The notes: generated from the sequence alone by a model not told the origin. Positions 1 to 6,506 are shown, counted from the stretch's first letter. The stretch is DNA of 9,414 nucleotides from Treponema sp. (GCA_016294105.1 JAEDCN010000045.1:1-9414); one strand, 5' to 3'. Numbers and translations are program-made.

Positions 1-82
1 CCTGGAATGTAGACTGAAATCTTTTCCTAGAATTAAAACTCGACTTTAGGGCTATATAGAATCATCCTGTGGATTTAATTTG

Positions 83-979
83 ATGAAAGAGAGAGAAGAG
101 AATCCGACATATTTCTGTAGTGGTAAATTATCGGAAAACTCATATTTCAGCAGTTATGTGTATAATTTTCGTTATCAGTCCCATGTAAAGACATTCCTTA
201 CGGATGGAAAATTAATAGACACGTTTTATTTTTATGAATTGAATGGGATTCCAAATAACAAACTAAAACAACAAATCAGATATCTTGTAGAAACAAAAGC
301 CACAAGTCTCTTTGCGGATTTTGATTATGACGAATCACTAGAGATTTTATCATATGGTTTGGGACATGAATCAGTTGATTATGTGATATATGAGCTTTTT
401 ACTTATGATGAGAGGGGTTTCAACCAACAAATACTGAGCCACACATCTTGGAAAGGTTATATGCCTGGGCTATCGCAAGAAAATAGCTATCGTAAGCTTG
501 TTCGGGATTTTGCTTATCGTGTTCAATTTTGTATTATCCAACAAAAAAGAGGGATTTTGCTAAAAAAATATAGTAGGGATGAATCTTACATTGAAAGACT
601 TGAATATAATTTCTACTACTGGTCTCCAAGTGAACAACGCTTCATCCTTGACGAATCCGTAACACAGGAGCTAACGCAGGAGCAGCTTGAAAACGTCTAC
701 TGCCCGGACGACTATTTCGCCTACAACGGCCTCAAGTTCTCAAAGCTGGACTCAAAGCTCACCGCCGAGGACTTGCAGGACCTGGACAAGGCACAGCTCC
801 GCCTCATGCGGAACGCCGTCTACGCCCGCCATGGCCGCACCTTCAAGAGTGTGGACCTGCAGAGCCTTTGGAACTGCTACACCTGGTACAAGGTAAATCC
901 AAATTACAGCGATGAGCTACTCACCGACATTGATACATACAATATCAAGTTGATTCAGCAGTACGAGGCACAGCGGTAG
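83..979 (+). CDS. YARHG-domain protein, possibly lacking its native 5' end
   Basis: The protein has 298 residues. Its last 75 or so form a YARHG domain, with the signature YARHG at nt 820-834 followed by a Trp/Tyr-rich stretch and LLTDIDTYNIKLI near the end. YARHG domains are usually the C-terminal part of secreted or surface bacterial proteins, and their function is not established. The front 200 residues match nothing I recognise and are rich in Tyr and Phe. No signal peptide is visible and the ribosome site is weak (GTGGA). An in-frame TAG at 47-49 closes the frame upstream, so a former 5' part may be lost. ATG at 83 is preceded directly by a TTG at 80 that could also start. Composition changes inside the gene: nt 181-300 is about 29% G+C and nt 721-840 about 62%. 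The domain call is fairly sure; the function is unknown. Confidence 0.75.
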   Translation: MKEREENPTYFCSGKLSENSYFSSYVYNFRYQSHVKTFLTDGKLIDTFYFYELNGIPNNKLKQQIRYLVETKATSLFADFDYDESLEILSYGLGHESVDYVIYELFTYDERGFNQQILSHTSWKGYMPGLSQENSYRKLVRDFAYRVQFCIIQQKRGILLKKYSRDESYIERLEYNFYYWSPSEQRFILDESVTQELTQEQLENVYCPDDYFAYNGLKFSKLDSKLTAEDLQDLDKAQLRLMRNAVYARHGRTFKSVDLQSLWNCYTWYKVNPNYSDELLTDIDTYNIKLIQQYEAQR

Positions 980-1048
980 ATTTAGAAGTAAGAAACAAAA
1001 TGAGAAACCCGTTCAACCACCAAGAAGAATGGAAAGGAAGGTATTAGG

Positions 1049-2212
1049 ATGAGGAAGAATATTCTGATTATCTTTTTTTTAAATTTTAGCTTTTTATTGT
1101 CGTCTCAGGAAATTTATTTTCGCAGAACACAGGAATTCAAAATAACAGTAGATTATGAGCTACTAACCAATGCAGATACATTTCGATACAATGAAATCAT
1201 AGATGATATTGAAAAAACTTCCATTCAAGAATCAAAAGGTAGAATTGTCACACTAGATGAATATGAAGAATCATCCGGAATAGGCTTTCTGTTGGTTCAG
1301 AGCAATTTGCTGGTGGATTCCGTGGACTATAAAGTGGCGAATAATGATTCTTTTCCTGCCTATGCCATTTACTCCAAGATTGATAAATTTATAATTCCAC
1401 GTTGGATTCCTATCTGGTATTTTAATGCATTAGAATCTCAAGATAGAGATTTAATTTTGAAAGGAGAGCCTGGACGAGGAACCTGGGATGGAGATATAAA
1501 TCCAGATGTCTGGTATAACGATATTCCGCAAATTTCATCATTTGTATTGACAAATACAGGAATGACTTATTATACACCGCTCTGGGGACAAATCGTTTTT
1601 CTTTTTAAATCAGTAAAAAAATTGTCTAATACGAAATATGAAGTCGTAGCATATCCCGACATAAGAGCAACTGATGAAGATATTACATGGGATATTTATA
1701 AGGAAAATTTTCCGCATATTGAAAATGGAAATCCTGTAAAATTCATCATTGAAATCGATGGAAAAGTGATGAAAGTCTACAATGGGGAGACAGGCAGGAT
1801 ATGCCATGATCTAATTCAGGTATCTGCTGAATGGGTAAAATTATATGAAACTTTTGTTCGTACAAACAATGTACCAACTGGCCTTGTTTTGCCAGAAGAA
1901 TACCTTTTAAGAGAGAAAACACAAAATAATAAAAGCATCACAAGCAATAATTCCAACGTTGAGCCAGTTAAAATCATGACGGTCACTGAGAACCTGAAGC
2001 TCCGCTCCGGGGAAGCCACATCAACACAAGTGCTCGCCGTAATGCAGGCCGGCAGCCGGATAAAGGTACTGGAAGTGGGCAAGGCCGAGACCATAGACGG
2101 GATTTCTTCAAACTGGGTGAAGGTTGTAGTGCTGTCACGTAGCAAAAACAGAGAGGGCAAGCCCATACGTGAGGGAACCGTGGGCTGGTGCTTCGGCGGG
2201 TATCTGGAGTGA
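1049..2212 (+). CDS. Secreted protein with C-terminal bacterial SH3 domain
   Basis: The protein has 387 residues. Residues 1-20 are a signal peptide (MRKN, then a hydrophobic run, cleavage near SSQ-E), so it is exported to the periplasm or surface. The body, about residues 21-290, is an unrecognised AT-rich domain. A Ser/Asn-rich linker (around residues 293-307) leads to an SH3b domain from about residue 310 to the end, with TENLKLRSGEA, VLAVMQAGSRIKVLEVG and a terminal GWCFGGYLE. SH3b domains usually bind cell-wall peptides or other proteins, and this sub-type is common in Treponema lipoproteins and secreted proteins. The ATG has GGAAGG just upstream. It lies 69 bp after the YARHG gene, so the two may be co-transcribed. 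G+C rises from about 28% (nt 1381-1440) to about 60% (nt 2041-2100), with the step at the linker near nt 1975. The domain call is firm; the role of the body is unknown. Confidence 0.82.
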   Translation: MRKNILIIFFLNFSFLLSSQEIYFRRTQEFKITVDYELLTNADTFRYNEIIDDIEKTSIQESKGRIVTLDEYEESSGIGFLLVQSNLLVDSVDYKVANNDSFPAYAIYSKIDKFIIPRWIPIWYFNALESQDRDLILKGEPGRGTWDGDINPDVWYNDIPQISSFVLTNTGMTYYTPLWGQIVFLFKSVKKLSNTKYEVVAYPDIRATDEDITWDIYKENFPHIENGNPVKFIIEIDGKVMKVYNGETGRICHDLIQVSAEWVKLYETFVRTNNVPTGLVLPEEYLLREKTQNNKSITSNNSNVEPVKIMTVTENLKLRSGEATSTQVLAVMQAGSRIKVLEVGKAETIDGISSNWVKVVVLSRSKNREGKPIREGTVGWCFGGYLE

Positions 2213-2277
2213 GGCAACACCGAGAAGCAAAGATACGAGAGCTAGAAGGAAAGCATGGAGAACTGAGCACAGGTGCA

Positions 2278-2811
2278 GTGACCTTCGCACATACAGAATG
2301 CAGGGCTGAGGAAGCACGCTGCATCCTGCCCACTCCCATCGGCCCCCTGAGAATTGTTGCGTCAGGGGGCTTCATTGTGGAGGTGCAGCTAACATCCCAC
2401 CCAACCGCAGGTGGGGAGACCTCCCACCCTCACCATCAAACTCCGATGGAGCAAACCTCCAAGACAAAATCTCCGCTCCTGCTGGAAGCCTGCCGCCAGC
2501 TTGAGGAATATTTTTCCCACCAGAGAAAAACCTTCCAGCTGCCCACCAAACAGGCAGGTACCCCCTTCCAGCAGCAGGTGTGGCAGGTGCTGGAATCCAT
2601 TCCCTACGGAGAGACCCGCAGCTACCAGGACATTGCCCGAGCCATTGGCAACCCGAAGGCCATGCGGGCAGTGGGACAGGCCAACAATCGAAACAAGATC
2701 TTGATTTTGGTGCCCTGCCACCGAGTCATCCAGAAGGACGGCCAGCTGGGTGGCTTTGAGTTCGGCGTGGATGCCAAGAAATGGCTGCTGGAGTTAGAAT
2801 GCCAAACCTAG
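2278..2811 (+). CDS. ogt: Methylated-DNA--protein-cysteine methyltransferase (Ogt type)
   Basis: This suicide repair enzyme moves the alkyl group from O6-alkylguanine or O4-alkylthymine in DNA to its own cysteine. With the GTG at 2278 it has 177 residues, the usual Ogt length. It begins with the N-terminal motif PTPIGPLRIVASGG (residues 18-31). It then has FQQQVWQVLESIPYGETRSYQDIA, the HTH and arginine-finger stretch RAVGQANNRN, and the active site PCHRV with Cys147, and ends in GGFEFGVDAKKWLLELE. The frame stays open upstream to a GTG at 2209 that overlaps the SH3 stop as GTGA. That start would couple the genes and add 23 residues unlike the family, so the start is undecided. Residues about 40-65 are a His/Thr/Pro-rich insert of low complexity. 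The gene is GC-rich. Its stop shares CTAG with the convergent omptin-like gene. Confidence 0.93.
   Translation: MTFAHTECRAEEARCILPTPIGPLRIVASGGFIVEVQLTSHPTAGGETSHPHHQTPMEQTSKTKSPLLLEACRQLEEYFSHQRKTFQLPTKQAGTPFQQQVWQVLESIPYGETRSYQDIARAIGNPKAMRAVGQANNRNKILILVPCHRVIQKDGQLGGFEFGVDAKKWLLELECQT
2342..2370. repeat. Perfect 9-bp inverted repeat inside ogt
   Basis: GCCCCCTGA (2342-2350) and TCAGGGGGC (2362-2370) are perfect complements around an 11-nt loop. It lies over the codons of the conserved GPLRIVASGG motif, 65 nt after the candidate start. It would make a strong mRNA hairpin near the start of the gene. No U-run follows, so it is not a typical terminator. Confidence 0.5.
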
Positions 2812-3773
2812 CGGGACAGGAAGGTGCAGCGAAGTGAAAGATAGATGCTGAGGGAATCCACGGCGGGCGTTGGGGAGGCATCCACAACGCTGGAGGAGCC
2901 AGTACCGATGGAGCTGCGGTGGGTCCTGCCGGAAAAGGCCCGCAGGTACTCCGCCCCAAGGGAAAGCTCCAGGGACAGGAACTGCACCCCCAGCTCCAGC
3001 CAGCAGCCCGGCCCGCCGTGCATGTAGTCCTTGAACTGACGCAGATGCACATAGTGGGAGTCAACGGCGTTCACCCATAGATAGGGAATAATGCCGGCCT
3101 CCACCGTCAGCGGGAACCTGGTGTTGAGCTGGGCGAATAAGCCTACGGCAGGCAGGAAGAAGTCCAGCTGGTACTGCAGCACCCGTCCACTCACCTCCTC
3201 CTGCGGCTCCCTCCCCGTCCAGAATCCGGCGGCGGGGTACTGGAGGTAGCCGTCCAGTCCGCTCATGGTGTGCCTGCGGTAGGTGAACCCCAGCCAGGGA
3301 CGCAGCAGCCACCCCGGAAGGCCAACGTTGTATCCCGCCGCCACCGTCACTCCCAGCCGGTTGTCCAACTGCAGGTCATGCTCCGAGAAGTGGGTCACAT
3401 TGGAGGTTCCCGGCTGGAAGTCCCGGTCCTGCACCTCCCCTGACTCCCAGGGGATGCCCGCCTCGCCGCACACCATGAGCCACCAGTCTTTGGGCTTCAC
3501 CTGGAGGGTTATGGCCACCAGGGGAAAGAGATTCCCCCAGTCCAGGCGGCTCAGGGTTCCCTCGTCTGTCAGCACGTGCTGCCGGATGGTCTGGAAGTAC
3601 AGGTCAGTCTCCATGTCCAGGGAGAAGAGCCGCCCGTCGGTAGTGTCCGCAGGGGGCAGGGGCCAGGAGGGCCATTGGGGGTCGGGGGACAGGGCATCCA
3701 TCCCATTGGGTCCGCAAAAAAACATAAAAAAGAAACTGATAGCAAAATAAAATCGCTGCGGACTTCGCTTCAT
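2808..3773 (-). CDS. Omptin-family outer-membrane protease-like beta-barrel
   Basis: The protein has 321 residues from an ATG at 3773, chosen because AGGAGG lies just upstream (rc of 3776-3790). A longer frame to 3815 lacks a comparable site. Residues 1-27 are a signal peptide with a Phe-rich core. Family resemblance to omptins (OmpT, Pla) is visible in order: LDWGNLFPLVAITL (78-90), VQDRDF with Asp116 and Asp118, HFSEHDLQLDN, an AAGYNVG strand, and NAVDSHY with Asp238 and His240. These pairs match the OmpT catalytic pairs Asp83/Asp85 and Asp210/His212 in form and spacing (120 versus 125 residues between pairs). Omptins cleave between basic residues at the outer membrane and usually need LPS; spirochaetes of this kind lack classical LPS, so the substrate is open. 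Many aromatic alternating strands fit a barrel. The gene is strongly GC-rich. No convincing promoter was seen. Confidence 0.72.
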   Translation of the reverse strand: MKRSPQRFYFAISFFFMFFCGPNGMDALSPDPQWPSWPLPPADTTDGRLFSLDMETDLYFQTIRQHVLTDEGTLSRLDWGNLFPLVAITLQVKPKDWWLMVCGEAGIPWESGEVQDRDFQPGTSNVTHFSEHDLQLDNRLGVTVAAGYNVGLPGWLLRPWLGFTYRRHTMSGLDGYLQYPAAGFWTGREPQEEVSGRVLQYQLDFFLPAVGLFAQLNTRFPLTVEAGIIPYLWVNAVDSHYVHLRQFKDYMHGGPGCWLELGVQFLSLELSLGAEYLRAFSGRTHRSSIGTGSSSVVDASPTPAVDSLSIYLSLRCTFLSR

Positions 3774-3954
3774 CCCTCTCCTCCTTACATAAGATACTAC
3801 TGCCTCCATGTTCATTTATAATCCGGCACCTGTCAAGTTCGAAATTCCACGTCATCACTATTTTATCATATTTTTACACTTATACCCCACCCCATCTATC
3901 CTCTTCTACTATCAAAACTATTTGTCCAAAATAAAGTACTCGACACACCAATCA

Positions 3955-3972
3955 CTGTGAAGTTTTTCACAA
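3955..3972. promoter_or_regulatory. Rex operator 1 (one mismatch)
   Basis: CTGTGAA-GTTT-TTCACAA matches the Rex operator consensus TTGTGAA-N4-TTCACAA at all but the first base. It lies 117 bp (centre to centre) upstream of operator 2, close to 11 helical turns, and about 180 bp upstream of the omptin-like gene on the other strand. The same bases also fit the CRP consensus TGTGA-N6-TCACA, but the nearby Rex-like gene favours Rex. Confidence 0.65.
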
Positions 3973-4031
3973 TTAAAGCGATTTTTTATTCGTATTCCTC
4001 TTCCAACCCACTACTTTCCAAGGTGTTTCCC

Positions 4032-4060
4032 TTGCCATTCCAGCAAAAATTCGGTATAAT
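4032..4060 (+). promoter_or_regulatory. Sigma-70-type promoter of the rex-like gene
   Basis: TTGCCA (4032-4037) and TATAAT (4055-4060) are separated by exactly 17 bp. Transcription would start near 4067, about 30 nt before the GTG at 4099 and just before the Rex operator. A repressor bound there would block the start, as expected for autoregulation by NADH-sensing Rex. Confidence 0.75.
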
Positions 4061-4071
4061 TTTATCGTAAT

Positions 4072-4089
4072 TTGTGAAATATTTCACAA
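4072..4089. promoter_or_regulatory. Rex operator 2, perfect 18-bp palindrome
   Basis: TTGTGAAATATTTCACAA is a perfect palindrome and a full match to the Rex consensus TTGTGAA-N4-TTCACAA. It covers about +5 to +23 of the promoter at 4032-4060 and ends 9 bp before the rex-like start codon. In other bacteria Rex leaves such sites when the NADH/NAD+ ratio rises. Confidence 0.8.
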
Positions 4090-4098
4090 GTAGAGCCT

Positions 4099-4350
4099 GT
4101 GGCAAACCTTCCGGAGCCTTCCAGAAAACGACTGCTGAGCCTGCTGCTGCTGTTGCGGCAACAGGAGGAAGCTTTTTCTGACAAGACTGGCGGCAGCCCT
4201 GCCATCACCTCCCGCACCATCGCCCGCCTCACCTACAAGGGGATGCTGGTGGAGCGCCACATGGGCTACCACACCGACTTCATGGACCAGGAGAAGGCCC
4301 AGCACGCCAGGAACTTTGCCAAACAGCTGCTGGAGCCAATCCAAGAATAG
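4099..4350 (+). pseudogene. rex: Truncated/chimeric redox repressor Rex (N-terminal DNA-binding part only)
   Basis: The frame codes for 83 residues from a GTG; full Rex is about 210. Residues 3-18 (NLPEPSRKRLLSLLLL) and ITSRTIARLT (about 36-45) look like the start and recognition-region front of the Rex winged helix (IPEPTxxRLxxYxRxL, then ISSxELAxLxG). The perfect Rex operator just upstream supports the name. After LT the sequence changes to YKGMLVERHMGYHTDF and ARNFAKQLLEPIQE, which is not Rex: the rest of the winged helix and the NADH-binding Rossmann domain are missing. The tail resembles the C-terminus of a flavodoxin-like NAD(P)H oxidoreductase, but I am unsure of that. The best reading is a deletion fusing the 5' end of rex to the 3' end of a neighbour. 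It is unlikely to act as a normal Rex. The gene is GC-rich, unlike the AT-rich gap before it. Confidence 0.6.
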
Positions 4351-4431
4351 CTTGGCGACAAAGCGATTCCTTGAAAGCAGTGCAGGAGGCTCCGCATGAG
4401 GAATTGCCCGAACCGAAAAGGAGGAAACAAC

Positions 4432-5064
4432 ATGGCCTTTGACTTCAAAAAAGAATACAAAGAATTTTATATGCCAAAGAACAAACCACAGATTGTGAAT
4501 GTTCCACAGGCAAATTATATAGCGGTGAGAGGCAAAGGCAATCCCAACGAAGAAGATGGTGCATATCAGCAGGCAATCAGCGTTTTATATGCTGTTGCAT
4601 ACACATTGAAAATGAGCTATAAGACAGACTACATAATTGAGGGATTCTTTGAGTATGTTGTGCCACCCCTTGAGGGATTTTGGTGGCAGGATGAAGTCCA
4701 CGGTGTAGATTATTCTGACAAGTCAGCCTTTAACTGGATTTCTGTCATTCGCTTGCCCGATTTTGTTTCCAAAGCGGATTTTGAATGGGCAGTAGCAACA
4801 GCAACCAAAAAGAAAAAGCAGGACTGTTCATCAGCAGAGTTTTTGACCATTGATGAAGGCTTGTGCGTTCAAATTATGCATACCGGCTCCTTTGATGACG
4901 AGCCTGCGACAGTTGCCCTGCTGGATGCCTATTTGAAGCAAAACGGCTATACAAACGACTTCAACGAAAATAGGTTACACCACGAGATTTATTTGTCGGA
5001 TCCAAGAAGGGTTGCTCCCGATAAATGGAAAACGGTTATCAGACACCCAATAAAACAGGGATAA
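4432..5064 (+). CDS. GyrI-like small-molecule-binding domain protein
   Basis: The protein has 210 residues from the ATG at 4432, preceded by AAAAGGAGG at 4417-4425; an upstream ATG at 4396 lacks such a site and is unlikely. It matches the stand-alone GyrI-like family: VNVPQANYIAVRGKGNPNE, the helix AISVLYAVAYTLK, a central aromatic EGFWW, and the end motif HHEIYLSDPRRVAPDKWKTVIRHPI. Such proteins share the SHS2/BmrR ligand-binding fold, bind or hydrolyse small aromatic compounds, and lack the HTH of MerR/AraC regulators, as here. No signal peptide or membrane segment is seen, so it is cytoplasmic. It starts 81 bp after the broken rex-like gene and has less G+C than that gene, so it was probably joined secondarily. 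Close relatives are common in Firmicutes as well as spirochaetes. The family call is good; the ligand is unknown. Confidence 0.85.
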   Translation: MAFDFKKEYKEFYMPKNKPQIVNVPQANYIAVRGKGNPNEEDGAYQQAISVLYAVAYTLKMSYKTDYIIEGFFEYVVPPLEGFWWQDEVHGVDYSDKSAFNWISVIRLPDFVSKADFEWAVATATKKKKQDCSSAEFLTIDEGLCVQIMHTGSFDDEPATVALLDAYLKQNGYTNDFNENRLHHEIYLSDPRRVAPDKWKTVIRHPIKQG

Positions 5065-5092
5065 CAAATTCTCATTCAACGGTGAGAGCTAG

Positions 5093-5164
5093 CAAAAAAG
5101 AATAGTTGCAAAAATCGAAGAATTATTCGCATTACTAGACAATATTCAAAACAATATATCATAA
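5093..5164 (+). pseudogene. hsdS: C-terminal remnant of type I restriction specificity subunit HsdS
   Basis: The frame reads QKRIVAKIEELFALLDNIQ, then NNIS and TAA. This is the typical last helix of type I S subunits, which end in (E)QKRIVxKIEELFxxLDxI. Only 23 codons remain: directly in front is an in-frame TAG, and the 28 bases between the GyrI-like stop and the stub do not continue HsdS. It cannot be functional. It marks the restriction origin of the next two genes, because rloA and rloB were named as restriction-linked ORFs lying among hsd genes. Confidence 0.8.
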
Positions 5165-5174
5165 CGCTTTCACC

Positions 5175-5203
5175 TTGCTTTTTATAGTTATAAGCACTAT
5201 ATT
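5175..5203 (+). promoter_or_regulatory. Promoter of rloA-rloB
   Basis: TTGCTT (5175-5180) and TATATT (5198-5203) are separated by 17 bp. The predicted transcription start is near 5210, about 23 nt before the rloA ATG. The -10 overlaps the left arm of a 25-bp inverted repeat, which suggests control at this point. Confidence 0.6.
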
Positions 5204-5223
5204 TGTAGTAATCCTACAAATAT
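5199..5223. repeat. Perfect 10-bp inverted repeat overlapping the rloA -10 region
   Basis: ATATTTGTAG (5199-5208) and CTACAAATAT (5214-5223) are perfect complements with a 5-bp spacer. With transcription starting inside the spacer, the whole repeat would not be in the RNA, so it is better read as a DNA site: an operator, or a crossover site for a tyrosine recombinase (arms of about 10-11 bp around a short spacer). No second copy was seen in the window. Confidence 0.6.
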
Positions 5224-5232
5224 GAGGTATTC

Positions 5233-6504
5233 ATGCTTATAGAAATGCGATTCAGTAACTTTTTCTCTATCAAAGAAGAGGTTTGTATTGATTTTACAGC
5301 AGGTAATATTAATACAGCTGGGGCAAGGGCATTGGCCGATAATGTTTTTTCTGTAAAAGAGCAAACACTGTTAAAAGTTCAAGGACTTTTTGGCCCAAAT
5401 GCATCTGGTAAGTCCAGTATCCTAAAGGCAGCTCTTTTTTGTAGGCAACTCATTTTAGATTCCTTTCAAAATAATGAAGGGACAATTTTCAATTTTATGC
5501 CTTTCAAATTTGACGGTTATTTTGAGAAACCTAGCTCCTTTCATATCAATTTTATCGTGGATGAAATTGAATATGAGTATTCATTTTCTCTCACACGAAC
5601 TGAAATTCTTTCAGAGGAACTATACTATTATCCTAGTAAACGAAAGGCAAAGATTTTTACAAGAAATGAAAATGCTGGTTCTGCTAAATCAGATATTTAT
5701 AGCTTTGGAGAAAACCATTTTGTAAAGCCCTTGGATGTTGCTCAAAGTACAGGAAAAAATACCTTGTTTATCAGCAGGGCCAGCCAAATGGACAGAGAAC
5801 TTGCAAAAAAAATATATAACTATTTTAGGACGGAGCTTTTAATCGGACTTCCTCAGCTTTCTGGACAATATGCCGTCGAATTATTTAAGCAAAACAAAGA
5901 ATTAATTCTTAAAGCATTGAAAATGGCAGATAGCGATATTACTGATATTGTAGTAAGAATTGAAAGAACACCACTTTTTTCTGTTCAACCACAGGTAACA
6001 AGAAATGGTATTCCAGTTCCAACCAATACAGTTACTCAAATGGCTGATATTATTAATTTCTATACTACGCATAAAAGAAATCCTGACATATCCTTTCATC
6101 TTGAAGCAGAAGAATCAGCTGGAACTATCCAGATTTTTAACCTGCTCTTACTCTTGCTTGATGTTTGTAAAAATGGCAAGACCTTGATCCTTGATGAATT
6201 TGATGCAAGTCTTCATACAGAATTAGCCCAATTTATCTTGGATATGGTAAATGCCTCAAAATCTGCACAATTTTTATTTACGAGCCACAATACAAACCTG
6301 CTTGATATAAAGAAAATGAGAAGAGATCAAATTCTTTTTACAAACAAAGGGGAAGATGGTTCTACAGAAGTGTATTCATTGTTTGATTTCAAGGATTTTA
6401 GGGAAAACATGGATGCAGAAAAATGTTATTTACAAGGAAGATTTGATGCAGTGCCTTACATTAATTCTTCCGTTAACATAATTAAAAATCTTCTGGGAGA
6501 GTAA
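5233..6504 (+). CDS. rloA: RloA-like ABC/AAA-type ATPase of a restriction-linked defence pair
   Basis: The protein has 423 residues, the usual length. Walker A is GPNASGKS at residues 54-61. The ABC signature-like EAEESAGT lies at 291-298, Walker B TLILDEFD at 317-324 (Asp321, Glu322), and the switch histidine in TSH at 350-352. The end, LQGRFDAVPYI, is the conserved tail of the AAA_15/AAA_21 'ATP-binding protein' (RloA) family. These SMC/ABC-like ATPases sense infection and work with a Toprim partner, as in OLD, PARIS (AriA/AriB) and AbiL-type systems; for RloA itself this is by analogy. The ATG has GAGG 5 nt upstream. rloB follows after 2 nt, so they are translationally coupled. All motifs are intact. 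The gene is AT-rich and lies between an HsdS stub and a recombinase remnant, which indicates transfer. Confidence 0.88.
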   Translation: MLIEMRFSNFFSIKEEVCIDFTAGNINTAGARALADNVFSVKEQTLLKVQGLFGPNASGKSSILKAALFCRQLILDSFQNNEGTIFNFMPFKFDGYFEKPSSFHINFIVDEIEYEYSFSLTRTEILSEELYYYPSKRKAKIFTRNENAGSAKSDIYSFGENHFVKPLDVAQSTGKNTLFISRASQMDRELAKKIYNYFRTELLIGLPQLSGQYAVELFKQNKELILKALKMADSDITDIVVRIERTPLFSVQPQVTRNGIPVPTNTVTQMADIINFYTTHKRNPDISFHLEAEESAGTIQIFNLLLLLLDVCKNGKTLILDEFDASLHTELAQFILDMVNASKSAQFLFTSHNTNLLDIKKMRRDQILFTNKGEDGSTEVYSLFDFKDFRENMDAEKCYLQGRFDAVPYINSSVNIIKNLLGE

Positions 6505-6506
6505 TT

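Larger units (their letters stand above)
3774..4098. other. AT-rich intergenic region between the omptin-like and rex-like genes
   Basis: This 325-bp gap holds the omptin-like ribosome site at its left edge, two Rex operators, and the rex promoter. No coding sequence was found in any frame. It is AT-rich between two very GC-rich genes. Confidence 0.7.

Noticed and set aside
1983..2375. Minus-strand frames opposite the SH3 domain and the start of ogt
   Set aside because: These are antisense shadows of two well-supported genes, with unnatural composition and no ribosome site.
3283..3750. Long open frame on the plus strand opposite the omptin-like gene
   Set aside because: It shows no family-like sequence and is Ser/Arg/Pro-rich, as expected for the antisense of a GC-rich gene. 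The minus-strand reading has a signal peptide, a strong ribosome site and omptin motifs.
3815..3838. TTGACA and TATAAA on the minus strand as promoter of the omptin-like gene
   Set aside because: The spacing is only 10 bp, far from the 16-18 needed, and no better pair was found.
3956..4088. CRP/FNR-type sites (TGTGA-N6-TCACA)
   Set aside because: Both sites fit CRP, but they also fit the longer Rex consensus at 18 and 17 of 18 positions, counting the spacer as free. The gene just downstream begins like Rex, so Rex is the simpler reading.
4099..4350. A complete small helix-turn-helix regulator
   Set aside because: The recognition helix and wing expected after ITSRTIARLT are absent, so it cannot be a whole winged-helix protein.
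5199..5223. Rho-independent terminator before rloA
   Set aside because: The stem is AT-rich, no T-run follows, and it overlaps a promoter -10 box and lies 10 bp before a start codon.
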